Shown: positions 36,276 through 47,679 of the stretch, one piece after another
How positions within the stretch are numbered: position 1 is the first letter of the stretch
How the letters are laid out: each line of letters opens with the position of its first letter
Source: Guadua angustifolia
Taxonomy: Eukaryota > Streptophyta > Magnoliopsida > Poales > Poaceae
Length of the DNA stretch: 64,000 nt
Direction of reading: 5' to 3'
Assembly (NCBI GenBank): GCA_036346375.1
Contig: CM070515.1
Coordinates: 11,988,423 to 12,052,422, forward strand
Program-made: the position numbers and the translations under genes
Notes under the pieces: generated by a model
Seen by the model: only the letters and a program-made list of their open reading frames with translations
Database searches by the model: none
Told to the model about the DNA's origin: nothing

Positions 36276-36505
36276 GGGCCTGTTTGGTACGGCTCCAGCT
36301 CCACTAGATCCGTGGATCTGGTGGAGCTGGGTTTTTCTAGCTCCACAGATCTGTGAAGCTGGAGCTCTGAGTACATTAAGAATATTTAGATGGATCATTT
36401 TGTTTATATTTTAGGCTAAAAATATAAACTTAATTTACTTTATTTTAGCCTACAAGTTTCAGATCTCAGGAGAAGCTGGGATCTGGAGCTCTACCAAACA
36501 GGCCC
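36276..36505. mobile_element. Tourist-like MITE with TAA target duplication
   Basis: Ends GGGCCTGTTTGGTACGGCTC and GAGCTCTACCAAACAGGCCC are inverted. TAA lies at 36273-36275 and 36506-36508. Interior ATGGATCATTTTGTTTATAT and TAGGCTAAAAATATAAACTT place it in the same family as 31944-32545 and 34613-35066. Confidence 0.85.
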
Positions 36506-36509
36506 TAAA

Positions 36510-39500
36510 TATTTACAGACATTGATGCTCTTATTGTTGGCACTGGAAGAGCCATCATAGTTCTCCCCATAGACACTCGTATAATTATATAGAATGCCCT
36601 ATTATACCCTGAGTCCAGTCGCACTCTTCTAAGTTTTAAAGACATTCATCTAAATGGTTTCTATACGAAGACTGAAAATGAGAATGGTACAGAATATCTA
36701 CTCATGACTAAGTTTAGGCTAGAAAAAAAGCTCGGTGGTGCGGCTCGTTGGTTCGGTTCAAAATTGCTCCAATTACACTCGTTCATTGGTTAAATATTAA
36801 AATGAGTCAATTTCAAATGAAATTAGGGGGCTGTTTGGTTGCCTTCTCATCTCAGCCTGGCTCGTACGAGTCAGCCAGACTGGTGAGAGCTAAGTTGTGT
36901 AGATGCAAAGAGATGGTGTTTGGTTGAGTGCATGAGTTGAGCCAAGCTGTGAGAAGAATGGAGAGAATGTGTTTGGTTGATTGTTTATGTGCCTTTCTAT
37001 GCCTTGCATGCACCCCAGCTTGCATCCCACTAGCCAGGCCCATAGGAAACGACCAAAATTTACGTTTCCCCACAGCCTGGCTCGGCGGATGCAATTGCAT
37101 CTCGGGGGACATTGCATCTCGGGGGACATTGCATCTCGGGGGACAGGCTCCACCCCTCGTGCAGCTAACCAAACAAGTGTCTTTTGTATCTGTAGATGCA
37201 ATTCTCTTTGGATGCAGCCAACCAAACAGCCCATAGATTTTGCTTTAGCTCGACTCGGCTCGGCTCGTTGGCTCGATTCTAAAAATACATCCAAATTATA
37301 GATAAAATGATATTAAATCAAACTATGTCAATTTCGAAAAAATGAGGACTTGGCTCGATTTCCACCCCTAACTAAGTTTGACGGGTGTAATAAATATATG
37401 GCCGAAAAACTTCCTTCCTTCTCCTCCGAATTATATTACACATATATAAAACCTAAAGTATATGTTGCAATGAAAACTATAGTTAAAACCAAAAAATATT
37501 TAAGATCTAGTATGATCTTTTGGGTGATCCTGGGTTGAATACGATGAGAAGAAGAATAAATAATTCTGTTGGCCATAACATAAATACTACAACATTTCCT
37601 AAACTTAAAGCTTTTACATGCCTTGTTTGTGCTAAAAGGAAAACTGATAGTTCGACACTGATCTTAAAATTAAGGAAGAATCACTGAATTTCGTGGAGAA
37701 AATTTAAGATGATATCTGTGGATCAATTCAGCCTCTATCGAACCCCTTAAGATATTTTATGGTACTAATAGATGCTTCTACTAGATGGTCTCATGTATAT
37801 CTCTTATCTACTAGGAATCATGCTTTTGCTAAGTTAATTGTCCAAATCATTAAATTGAGAGCCTCCTTTCCAGAAGAAAGGATTAAGTCTATATGCATGG
37901 ACAATGCTGGCGAGTTTACCTAAAAAATATTTAATGATTATTGTATGGCTTTGGGTATTAATATAGAGCATTCTGTACCTCATGTCCACACTTAACATAA
38001 CCTTGTAGAGTCATTAATTAACAGAGTAAAGCTTATTGCTAGGTCGGTTTTGTAGAATTGTAGGTTACCCATCAGCTGTTGGGGCTATACAGTGCTACAT
38101 GATGCATCATTAATTCAACTCAGACCAACTGCATACCATAAAATTTCCCCCTTGCAGCTAATGTGTGGGAAAGAACCAAGTATTTTTCATCTGTGAAAAT
38201 TTGGCTGTGATGTATACGTGTGAAGTTCTTCACCACAGCATACCACCATAGGACTCCACCATCGTTGTGGAAAATCACGAGGAGCTGGAAGAAATGAATA
38301 AAAAATATCCACCAATTATGTGGATTTAAGAGAATTATATAAAAGAAAGACTACAATTGTCAATATTTATTTCGTTTCTAAAATTGTTAAAACTTTTGAA
38401 CTGGATCAAGAACCAAAGTCCATAGCAAAGTGCCCGAAGCGTTCAGATTGGATCAAATGGAAAGAAGCAATTAAGGTGGAATTGCACTAGCTTAATAAAA
38501 TAAAAGTATTTGGTCCTGTTGACCAAACACCTCCTAAAGTGTTCCGTCACGTATAGGATCATCCGAAAGAGAAATGAAAACAACGAGGTGATGAGATATA
38601 AAACGAGGCTTGTAGCACAAGGGTTCACGCAGAGACCCGACATCGACAGGTTAAAACAGTCAGAGAAAATGTGGTATAACCGGCTTAGTGAGTTCCTCTT
38701 GAAAAAAGGATACTCAAATAATGATGATTATCCTTGTGTGTTCATCAAGAAATCCCAAAATAGATTTTGTATCATCGCAATACATGCCGATGATCTAAAT
38801 ATCATCAAAACCACAGAGATAAAGGAAGCAAGTGCTTATCTCATGATGGAGTTTGAGATGAAAGATTTGAGTAAAACTAAACTTTGCTTAGACCTGCAGA
38901 TATAGCATTTTTCAGAAGGAATCCTTGTACACCAGTGTTTCTACACCGGAAGGTATTGGAGAGGTTTAATATGGATAAATCGCATCTTTTAAAAAACCCC
39001 ATGGTCGTAAGATCTCTTGAAGTAGATAAAGACCCTTTCAGACTGAAGATGGAAAATGAGCAAGTCTTAGGACTTGAAGTCCCATAGTTAAGTGCCATTA
39101 AAGTACTTATGTATCTTGCGAATTGCACAAGACTTGATATTGTATTTGCAATGAATTTGCTAGCAAGACATAGTGCAGCCCCAATTAAAAGACATTGGGC
39201 TAGTGTCTAGACTTTATTTAGATACCTCCAAGGTACTCAAGATCTTGGATTGCTTTTCCGGAAGAACCAAAACTTGACCATGGTGGAATATACGGATGCT
39301 GCCTATCTATTTGATCCCCACAGTACCAAATCATAAACTGGTTTTGTGCTTCTCTGCGGTGGTGCCATTTTTGGCGGTCTTGTAAGCAGACCAAGATAGC
39401 AATTTCTATCAACCACTCAGAGATCATAGCTTTGTATAAAGCCTCACGTGAATGTGTTTAGCTACGACGTGTAATTAACTACATCCAGAAGTCATGTGGC

Positions 39501-40150
39501 CTTAACAGCTTTGATAGCCCCACAATTATCTATGAAGATAATAATGCTTGTGTTGCACAAATACAATTGGATTATATAAAGAGCAATATCACGAAGCATA
39601 TTGCTTCTAAGTTATTCTATCCTCACGAACTCTAGAAGAACGGTGAGATAAAGATTTTGCAAACTAAGTCATGTGAAAATTTTTCAGATTTATTCACTAA
39701 ATCTTTGCCTAAATCCACATTTCAAAGATGTATTAAAGGCATTGGAATGAGAAGACTTAAAGATGCAAAGTTCAAGATGAGTAAACTTTTAAACCATAAC
39801 CCTTATTATAATCCTCAAGATCCTAATATAAATCCAAAAGATTATAAGTTGCACTCTTTTTCACTTAGTGAGTTTTCCTAAAGTTTTCTCGCATGAAAGT
39901 TTTTTAGTGCAACATAAAGTGCGAGTGCAATGTACTTTTTTCTCCATCTTCTTTTCCCACTAGGTTTTTTAGTGGGGTTTTTAACGAGACATGTGTATTA
40001 CGTGGTATTTGTCCAATGAGGAGTGTTATAAGATAAGATTTTCGTAACCGTTTCGGTTAGAATCTATCTCTTATGTGTGGGTGAATCCAAACTCATCTCT
40101 TACGCTTTTCACTATATATATTGAATATCCCTATGTACATGAATCAATTG
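36510..40150 (+). mobile_element. Wrecked Ty1/copia retrotransposon
   Basis: Plus-strand pol pieces occur in the copia order. A GAG-pre-integrase-like part lies at 36510-36740 and 37370-37660 (LGHPGLNTMRR-like, then CLVCAKRK). Integrase is at 37680-38230 (MVLIDASTRWSHVYLLSTRN, ICMDNAGEFT, GINIEHSVPH). Reverse transcriptase is at 38400-38900 (YKTRLVAQGFTQRP; IAIHADDLNII for the YxDD box, Ala-Asp-Asp here). RNase H is at 39100-39860 (VEYTDAAYLFDP, SNLFTKSLP-like). Many stop codons and frameshifts. A Tourist-like MITE interrupts it at 36826-37233. A polypurine-like stretch near 39960-39985 (TTTTTAGTGGGG) precedes probable 3' LTR sequence. No intact 5' LTR was recognised. Confidence 0.85.
36826..37233. 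mobile_element. MITE inserted in the copia remnant
   Basis: Ends GGGGGCTGTTTGGTTGCC and GCAGCCAACCAAACAGCCC are inverted. A TTA precedes the left end, but the right flank reads ATA, so the target duplication is imperfect. It contains a 17 bp unit (GCATCTCGGGGGACATT) repeated three times in tandem from 37097. Confidence 0.65.
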
Positions 40151-40259
40151 GCATAAAAAAGAGAGAATTCTATCCCTATATTTTATGTGCTTCTTCTATT
40201 ATCACTATAGTTGTATCGCTATTTTAATTGACCAAACATGAATAAATGACTACGTTTTA

Positions 40260-40531
40260 GGGCATCTCCAATGGTACTAGCTATAAGAAATGTCCATGTC
40301 ATCTATAGATAGCATATAGACAACCTCTCCAATAGATTAGCTATAGCATTGTCTATAAAATTAAATATTGGCCCACATGTAATAGATAATAAGTGCCTTG
40401 GAATCAGTTATAGCCTGACTATACATTAGTAGCCGGTCTATATCTCTCTCCTCATTTTTTCTCTTCCACCTAAGCAAAATGTTAAGATGGCACGCTTATA
40501 GCTAGCTGAAGTGGCACCATTGGAGATGCCC
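40260..40531. mobile_element. Tourist-like MITE, left of a tandem pair
   Basis: Ends GGGCATCTCCAATGG and CCATTGGAGATGCCC are perfect inverted repeats. TTA at 40257-40259 and 40532-40534. Interior is rich in CTATAGATAG motifs. Confidence 0.9.
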
Positions 40532-40534
40532 TTA

Positions 40535-40813
40535 GGGCATCCGCAATGGTTAAAGATAATTGCTCTCTATAGTAAGATCCATGTCATCTATATACTATAC
40601 TATAGTAAACCCTTGCAATGGTGAATCTATATAGATGTCTATAACCATTTTTAATTAATAGAGTGTTCTCTCTCTTTCTTCATTTAATTAATAGACAATC
40701 TACAGGTCTATAGATAGCAACGCTCTCTCTCTTCATTTAATTGCTTGCTACATAGGATAGATGCTGATATGGACTTCTTATAGATAGCTGACTAGACACC
40801 ATTGCGAATACCC
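40535..40813. mobile_element. Tourist-like MITE, right of a tandem pair
   Basis: Starts GGGCATCCGCAATGG and ends CCATTGCGAATACCC, with TTA at 40532-40534 (shared with the left neighbour) and 40814-40816. Related to but diverged from the left element. Confidence 0.88.
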
Positions 40814-40952
40814 TTACACTAGTCCCAACTCCATCGTCACCAACTCCCACCCAATAATTGCCCCGCGCCAGTCCAGCCCCATTCTTGTTGGCAAGCATCC
40901 AATCCAATCTCTAAACCCTCCAAACTCCACGAAGACCAGAGGCACAACGAGA

Positions 40953-41629
40953 TAGGACTGTTCATTCGGTTTTATCGGTTTATTCGGTTCGGTTTATCAC
41001 GGTATATTCGGTTATCTGGTATTGCTAGTTCGGTAAATACGGTATTTGTTGTAAATACTGTTGATATCGGTAAATCCTAATGTATATCGGTGCGGTATCG
41101 GTAAATACCATATTTACCAAACTTGACGAATTTTTAAAGATGTAGTTAACCTCGGTTTCCGACACAACTACCTACCACCCCGGGCATCTAAGTGTTCATT
41201 AGCTGATAACGCGTAATGGTGGAGGAGCTCAAAAGAACAAATGATTTATTGCTGTTGCTAGGAAAGGTGAATGAACAACTACATCTGCATTAAAGAATTA
41301 TTCATACCGAATATGATATTCCAAGCAAAAGCAAAATGGAACTTCAGAGACGGTTGGCGCGGCCGGCGAAGCCGTCGAGACCTCCGCTTTGGATTAATCC
41401 TGAAACTACACGGTAACTTTTCCTCCATCACGGATTCACGGTGTATCATGCTTAGCCCACGCCCGCGCGGCGCGCGCGACCAAACCTCCCGGTTCTTCTT
41501 CGGTTTCGGTTTTTCTTCGGTTTTTTACCGACAAAACCGATCCACCGAAACCACATTTTTCTAGAAACCGTACCGAAAACCGAAATTCGGTTCGTTTTTT
41601 CCGGTTCGGTGATATTGTGCACAGCTCTA
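40953..41629. mobile_element. Non-autonomous hAT element with perfect 8 bp target duplication
   Basis: CAACGAGA occurs at 40945-40952 and again at 41630-41637. The element starts TAGGACTGTTCATTCGG and ends, read in reverse, TAGAGCTGTGCACAATATC. Both ends are packed with CGGTT/CGGTTCGGT-type subterminal repeats, as in hAT elements. No transposase is encoded. Its right end lies 221 bp upstream of the SLC35F-like start codon, so it probably forms part of that gene's promoter region. Confidence 0.88.
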
Positions 41630-41850
41630 CAACGAGATACATTGCACGCGCGCGCGCACCGTGGTCAAGGCTTTGCTGTTTAGTCTGTTCGCTTCCCACA
41701 AGTCCACACCACGCGGGGGCCGCACGAGGAGAGCAAGGGAGACCTGTGCCGGCCGAGCAGGAGCAGCTGGTGCCGCTGATCTTGGTTCTTGGACAGAGGT
41801 GGCAGAAGAAGAGAGGAGCAGAGGAAGCTAGCGGGAGGTGACAAGGAAGA

Positions 41851-44294
41851 ATGGCGCCGCCTCCTGAGGAGGAGGGCGCTGGCGGTGGCGGTGGCTGCGG
41901 CGGCGCGACGTGGCTGCGGCGGGAGGTGCTTCTGGGCCTCGCGCTGGGGCAGTTCGTTTCGCTGCTCGTCACCTCCACCGGCTTCTCCTCCTCCGAGCTC
42001 GCCCGCCGAGGTGCGTACCGCGGTTGCGCCCGTCCCGTCGTCCTGCCCGTACTATTGCCATCTGTGGCTTACGACTGACGAGTGTTTCGGAATTAATTCG
42101 TCTACTTTCTTTTTCTTTCTATGTTTCCTGTTCTTGTTAATGGTGGTTTTTTTGCTGCTGGTTTCCCTGTTGGATGGTGGAGGCATCGCCTTCCGCGATA
42201 AATTTGGAATTTCTTTTTTAGGTGTGGCAATTTCCTGAAAAGATTGTTCTTTTGACTTTTCGAGTGGTGCTACGCTGGAGTTCGGGAATCTGAACTGTTT
42301 GCTGTTCTTGAGTTCTGTTGCTTTTGTTCGACAGGAAAGATAATTTTTGGAGCCGTCCGATTAAATATGGGGTTTAATGTCTTTTCTAGGACTTTCATAC
42401 AAAATCTGATGCGGTGTGGTTCTCCTCTTTTAGTTTCTACTTTCTAGGGCTTACGCTTCATCATCGGGGAAAAGCTGAGTTTATTTTATGATTTCTCCTG
42501 TGTCAGTTTGGATGTAGTTAATTATCTTAGTTCAGAAGGTGCTGTGTGCCTGTGACGCTTCACTTTTGTTAAGTATAAATTCAAGTGCAGAACTCTCAAC
42601 ATACAGAAATAGTACGGCATGTTGAGATGATTGGGAGCTGACACTGCAACGTGTGTTTCAGGTGTCAATGCGCCAACGTCGCAGTCCCTCTTGAACTACG
42701 TCCTCCTTGCTCTCGTCTACGGAGGTATACTCATCTACAGGAGGCAGCCGCTGACGGTACGCCCAGCATCCTGTGTGCTTGGTCTCTCCAGTGAATGAAA
42801 CTATCAGAAAGTTTAGGCATGAAATTGTTTAGAAACGTAAAGAATTTGTGTTCTTATGCTACTTGTAGCTTTGAGCACATGGCCAACCTCTAGTTTATTC
42901 CTTTTGACTAGTAGTTTGGGTTGCATTATTTTCCTTCTGCATGATTGATTGTAGGCTACAAGTTTGGCATATCTTATCCCTGTTGACAGGAACTACGATC
43001 GCTGGCTTTTATCTATATGTATGACGAGACTGATGCTTATTCTGATTCTGCTCTTTAGAGTTTGTTCAGAGTGTTTTAATTGGCACAGGTCGTCACAATG
43101 TTTACAAGTGGCAAAATCATGTGAAATTCTCGTAAGTTTATAACGAGGTTTTATACTTTTCTTTTTTGCAGATAAAATGGTACTACTACTTGATCCTTGG
43201 CATCATTGATGTGGAAGCTAATTATATCGGTATGCAGTTAACACAACTGACAACAATGTAATCTTATATATGTCCCGTTAATTTTAATGTTGCTTTTACA
43301 CATTAGCATGCTTTTGGGGGAACATAATGTTTTTTTTGGGGTTTATGCAGTTGTGAAGTCTTATCAATACACATCTTTGACGAGTGATGCTTCTGGATTG
43401 CTGGTCAATTCCATGTGTGATTGTTCTTACTTGGATCTTATTGAAGACAAAATATGGACTCAGGAAGTTCATCGGTGTTGGAGTTTGTGTGGCTGGCCTT
43501 GTATTAGTAGTATTTTCCGACGTCCATGCTTCTGATCGAGCTAGTAAGGATATACTTTTCATCAAGCTATTACATTTTCACATCTTTATTTCAGTGAGTA
43601 GTTTCATAAATTCCAAGTAGAACATTACAAAATTGTTGAATTTGTGTGCTCAAAAGTCAAAAGCTTAACATGCATTTTCTTTCCTTACATTCTGAAATGT
43701 CTTGCAGAAGGACCCAATCCTTTGAAGGGTGATTTTCTTGTAATTCTTGGTTCCATGATTTATGCTTGCAGTAATGTTACTGAGGTAACTAGCAACTCTT
43801 AGCACTCATAAATACTTCAGTTTACTTTGTCGTGCTTGCATCTGACAATTATTTGATCACTTAATTGTTTCTTGTTGGCACTATCCTCAACTGTGAAATC
43901 AACAATGCACAACGAGATTCATCAATTTTTCTCCCAAATATTTCAGGAGTATCTGGTCAAGAAAACCAACAGAATTGAGTTGATGGCAATGTTGGGAGTT
44001 TTTGGAGCAGTTGTCAGTGGTATACAAATGTATCCTTGGACTCAATTCTTCTAGTTTCTTTCATAATTTCTGTTAAAGCTCTCTTAATTTATACTTATGA
44101 TTTACCAGATTTCCAGTAAATCATTGCATCGTTTTTGGTGGATTAATCACATGTTGCATTCTGGGATTTTTATGACTGTTGTATATTCTATATTTTTATC
44201 CTTGACATTGGTACAGAAGTATTCTTGAGCGAAAAGAACTTCATTCCATTAAATGGAACGCCGGTGCGGTAAGTCTCTCTCTTTTTCCCTTCAC

Positions 44295-44329
<35 letters not shown>

Positions 44330-45458
44330 AGAAGAAGAAGAAGAAGAAGAAGCCTCAATTCTTCTCTTTTCTCACGCGATTGCGCGAAGGCACACTTGCT
44401 TATTGAGCTGTAATCGCTGTTACTGAACGTCGCACACTTGAGTAGAAAACAAAGGATGTTTTTTGGTGACAAAGTAAGAATTAACTAAAATTTTTATGGA
44501 TACACTGAACGTAATCACCCACCTGAATCATTCCAAAGCCCATCTACTTAAGTCACGTCACCTAAGGCAGGCTTGGCACACTTTTCTACACCTGATCCTA
44601 ACCCAATGAAGGCTCCTTTTCGTATTGTTTGGCAATTGAAAACCATTAATTTTGCATGACATAACCTTTTCTCCCGTTTCAGGTGCTCCCTTTTCTTGGA
44701 TTCGCGTTAGCTATGTTCCTATTCTACTCAACAGTACCTACAATATTGAAGGTACTGCAGGATTATTGAACTTTAACCAATGATCCTGGTTATATTCAGA
44801 GCTTTCAAGTGCAAGATTTTAAATAGTGTTCGATGAACTAGCACCATGTTCCATTGCTTATCACTGCCTTGCCTGTTGTCAGATATGCGGGGCAACCATG
44901 CTGAACCTCTCTCTCCTGACTTCAGACATGTGGGCTGTTCTTATCCGTATCTTTGCTTATCATGAGAAGGTCTGTACATTCCTTTTCCCTACACATGCTG
45001 ATCAATTCTCGAGCTTACTGTTCTGATCGAAGCGTGTTAATGCATGGCCAGGTCGACTGGATCTACTTCGTTGCCTTTGCCGGCACGGCGGCTGGCCTTG
45101 TGATCTACTCGTACAAGTATTGCCCATTTATACTGTCCTTTCAGCTGCATACTGGCATGCCTACATAGTTCTGTAGTGTGCCATTTGCTCACTGGTGAGA
45201 GCGCTGATTGCACGCAGGAGCTCCAAGGAGGCCGAGGAGACGGCACAGGTCGCCGGGGCTGGTGACGAGCAGGGTAAGGAAGGGGATGAAGAGACTGGAG
45301 CGCAGAACCCGGCGTGGAACTCTGGTGTCGGTGATGGCGGACCGATCTCCAACAAGGACTTGTCATCAAATGTCGGCACCTCCAGGAAATATGCAACAGG
45401 CAGTGTTGCAGCGTATGCATACGGCGGGGAGAGCTCAGACCGAAGGGCGGCGGTGTGA
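41851..45458 (+). CDS. SLC35F1-like membrane transporter (DUF914 / drug-metabolite superfamily), frameshift in exon 4
   Basis: Eleven exons: 41851-42010, 42662-42756, 43172-43229, 43351-43543, 43708-43784, 43947-44029, 44217-44268, 44683-44751, 44883-44969, 45052-45116 and 45218-45458. All borders are GT-AG and all phases fit except exon 4. The product has about ten hydrophobic segments (EVLLGLALGQFVSLLVTS, YVLLALVYGGILIY, FLVILGSMIYACSNVTE, WIYFVAFAGTAAGLVIYSYK) and a hydrophilic C-tail. The SYQYTSLTS...LLDCWSIPC block is typical of the SLC35F1/F2/F6 group. Such proteins sit in endomembranes; their substrates in plants are poorly known. In exon 4, frame 1 reads VKSYQYTSLTSDA while the continuation MLLDCWSIPCVIVLTW is in another frame. 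Exon 4 is 193 nt where 195 would keep phase, as if one GT were lost from AGTGTGATG. Normal length would be about 393 residues. The gene is either a recent pseudogene or carries a sequencing or allelic error. Confidence 0.88.
44300..44353. repeat. (GA)n(GAA)n microsatellite in SLC35F intron 7
   Basis: A GA run followed by GAA repeats lies about 30 bp downstream of the exon 7 donor at 44269. Confidence 0.85.
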
Positions 45459-45699
45459 TATGTAGACTCACCAGGCTCATTTCAACGAGGCAAAATCCGT
45501 TGATGTTAGAGAGTTTCTTTGTTACTGGATGTTTCACTGACATGTCGGTTTGGACAAGTTTTGCGTGTCTCCGAATTAAGATCGAAAATTTCCATCTATT
45601 CAACTTGAAGGCCATTAAAAGGACCCTTTATACCAAATATAACACACCAGGACAAATATTGAAAGACTATGTAAAGGTCTACTCATGTTTATGATAAGT

Positions 45700-47480
45700 A
45701 ATTGATTGTGTTTGAGCCTGTGGTGTTCAGGTTTGAATTTATTTTGAATTGGATTTGAATTTTGAAGTAATTTGAGGTGTTGTCAGGTTGGACGGTATTG
45801 TCGGCCTTGCAGTACTACCGGGCTCATGATGACGGTAGTTATTTTTTAGAAAGGTGATTTTTTAGGTCTTAGAAAAATTGGCACTACCGGTCTTAGGGGC
45901 CAGTAGTGTTGGCCAGACGGTACTACCGGCTCCTAGTTGGCAGTAGTTATTTTCTAGGGTGAGATTCGAGGAAATTGTGATTATGTAATGCTCATTGTAT
46001 GTCGTTGTGAACAGTGCTACGTGACGGTTTAGTTAACTATGTTGGTTGTAAGATTTCAGAGTTAGATCATAGTGAGACGAAGGAGATCGAGACTAGAGAG
46101 AGCTGAGGTCTAGAACAATCAAAGGACACTATAAGATCACCGAGGTTAGAAAGTGGTTGCAAGTCGAAAAGATAAGGAGCTAGAGCATGAAGCATTGATG
46201 ATGGACATGGTAGGTAATGGCATAGACCAAGACTAGACTCATGGAGGAGTTGAGATCCAGAACGGTTAAGAAAACTGGCGCCATCATGGTGGAGCGGTCA
46301 AAGCATGTGGCGCGCCAAGTAATTTGGGCCCGTTTGCAAGCGAGGACTATTAGAGAGAGTCTGGACGCGTGAGAGACTTGGCAGAAAATCATTAGAGTCA
46401 TATGGTGGATGACGAAATTCAAGTGGAAGGAAATAACCGGTCATCGAGACAAATTGATAATTTGTCCATTATCGAGGATCAAGACGGTTTGAAAAACCAT
46501 GGCGGTGGTCTAAGTGGTTTAGATCAAGCTAAAGTGGACATGAACGCAAATTCGGACTCGTGGAGCGAATTGGATGTCATGAAAAATGTTGCTTTGAGAA
46601 GCGTGTTTGTATGAGTGTAAAACCCATTATGTATGTTGATTTATCGGGTTAACCCATGTAAATGTGAATGGTATCCATTTGTGTGTCCAAGTTTTAGAGT
46701 TACGATTGCCTTCTCTATAAAAGGGGATGTAGAGGGAGGTGAAGGCTAAGCCTTAAGCTTAGGAGAAGGATTAGCGTTTTCATAAGATTTTGGTTTTTTT
46801 TATGTATATGAGTGCCCATTGAAAGCTTTACCCTCAAGTGAGAGGCTTAGTAAATATCCATCTTGCCTTGAAATGAAATCAAAATTTGTGCTCAAGTTTT
46901 GCTTCTTGTTTTGATCTTTCTCTTCTTAAGTTTTTTAATCCTTCTTGGTGATTTTTTCTTCTCTTGATCTTGTGTTGTCATGGATGAATAATTGATGAAT
47001 GAATCCTCCATAGATCAAACCCTAATCATATAATTAAGCTCTCATAGAATCATCAAAAGATTACTCAATAAACCAGTTTTTAACTTGGGAAGGAAGAATT
47101 TGAGATAGATCTTGATCTTGCATGTTTGAAAATAATTTCTTTTATATTCTTATTTGTTGTGATACATGGGAGGTCATTTAAGATCATCAAAACCCCACGA
47201 GCAAGCTCAATGCGAAGTTTAGGTGTTTGAACTTTTTTTGGTGCATCCTTCCCTAAACTTGAAGGTCGTTGAAACTTTAACGTTAATCCATGTGATTGAA
47301 GGTTAGAATAAGTTCCTAACATAATTAGGAAGGTGCATGCAAAATTTCATGAGATTTGGATCAATCGATCAAAAGTTACACCAATTTTGGTTTTGAAGTG
47401 TACAGGGTACTATTCACCGATAGTACCAGAGTTACTGTAGCGCGATAGCACCACTCCAGAGCTGTTTTTCTCAGAAAATT
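45700..47480. mobile_element. Probable LTR-retrotransposon LTR-like DNA
   Basis: No gene found. 45790-45960 has repeated GGTACTACCGG/CAGTAGTTATTTT units. 46715-46745 has CTATAAAAGGGG like an LTR TATA box, followed by AAGCCTTAAGCTTAGG. An open frame at 46402-46614 (70 codons) lacks known domains. The organisation suggests a solo or decayed LTR, but the ends were not located. Confidence 0.4.
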
Positions 47481-47679
47481 ATTTCTTCCGCTCTTCTTTG
47501 ATCAAGTGAGCTTTGGTTAATTTTTTTGAGGAAAAATTTGTAGTTGATCATTCATCTTTCTCTAATCATCATTTATAGTCCTTCAAATATCTAACCATGT
47601 GGCACGGAAAATTTCAATGAACAACCTGAGAAGAAATTATAAATGAAAAAAAATAATAATTGAAGCCTTTTGACTATGA

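Noticed and set aside
41436..41978. Minus-strand 180-codon frame
   Set aside because: Antisense to SLC35F exon 1 and across the hAT right end; composed of unrelated sequences.
45037..45615. Minus-strand 192-codon frame
   Set aside because: Antisense over SLC35F exons 10-11, whose plus-strand splicing and homology are clear.
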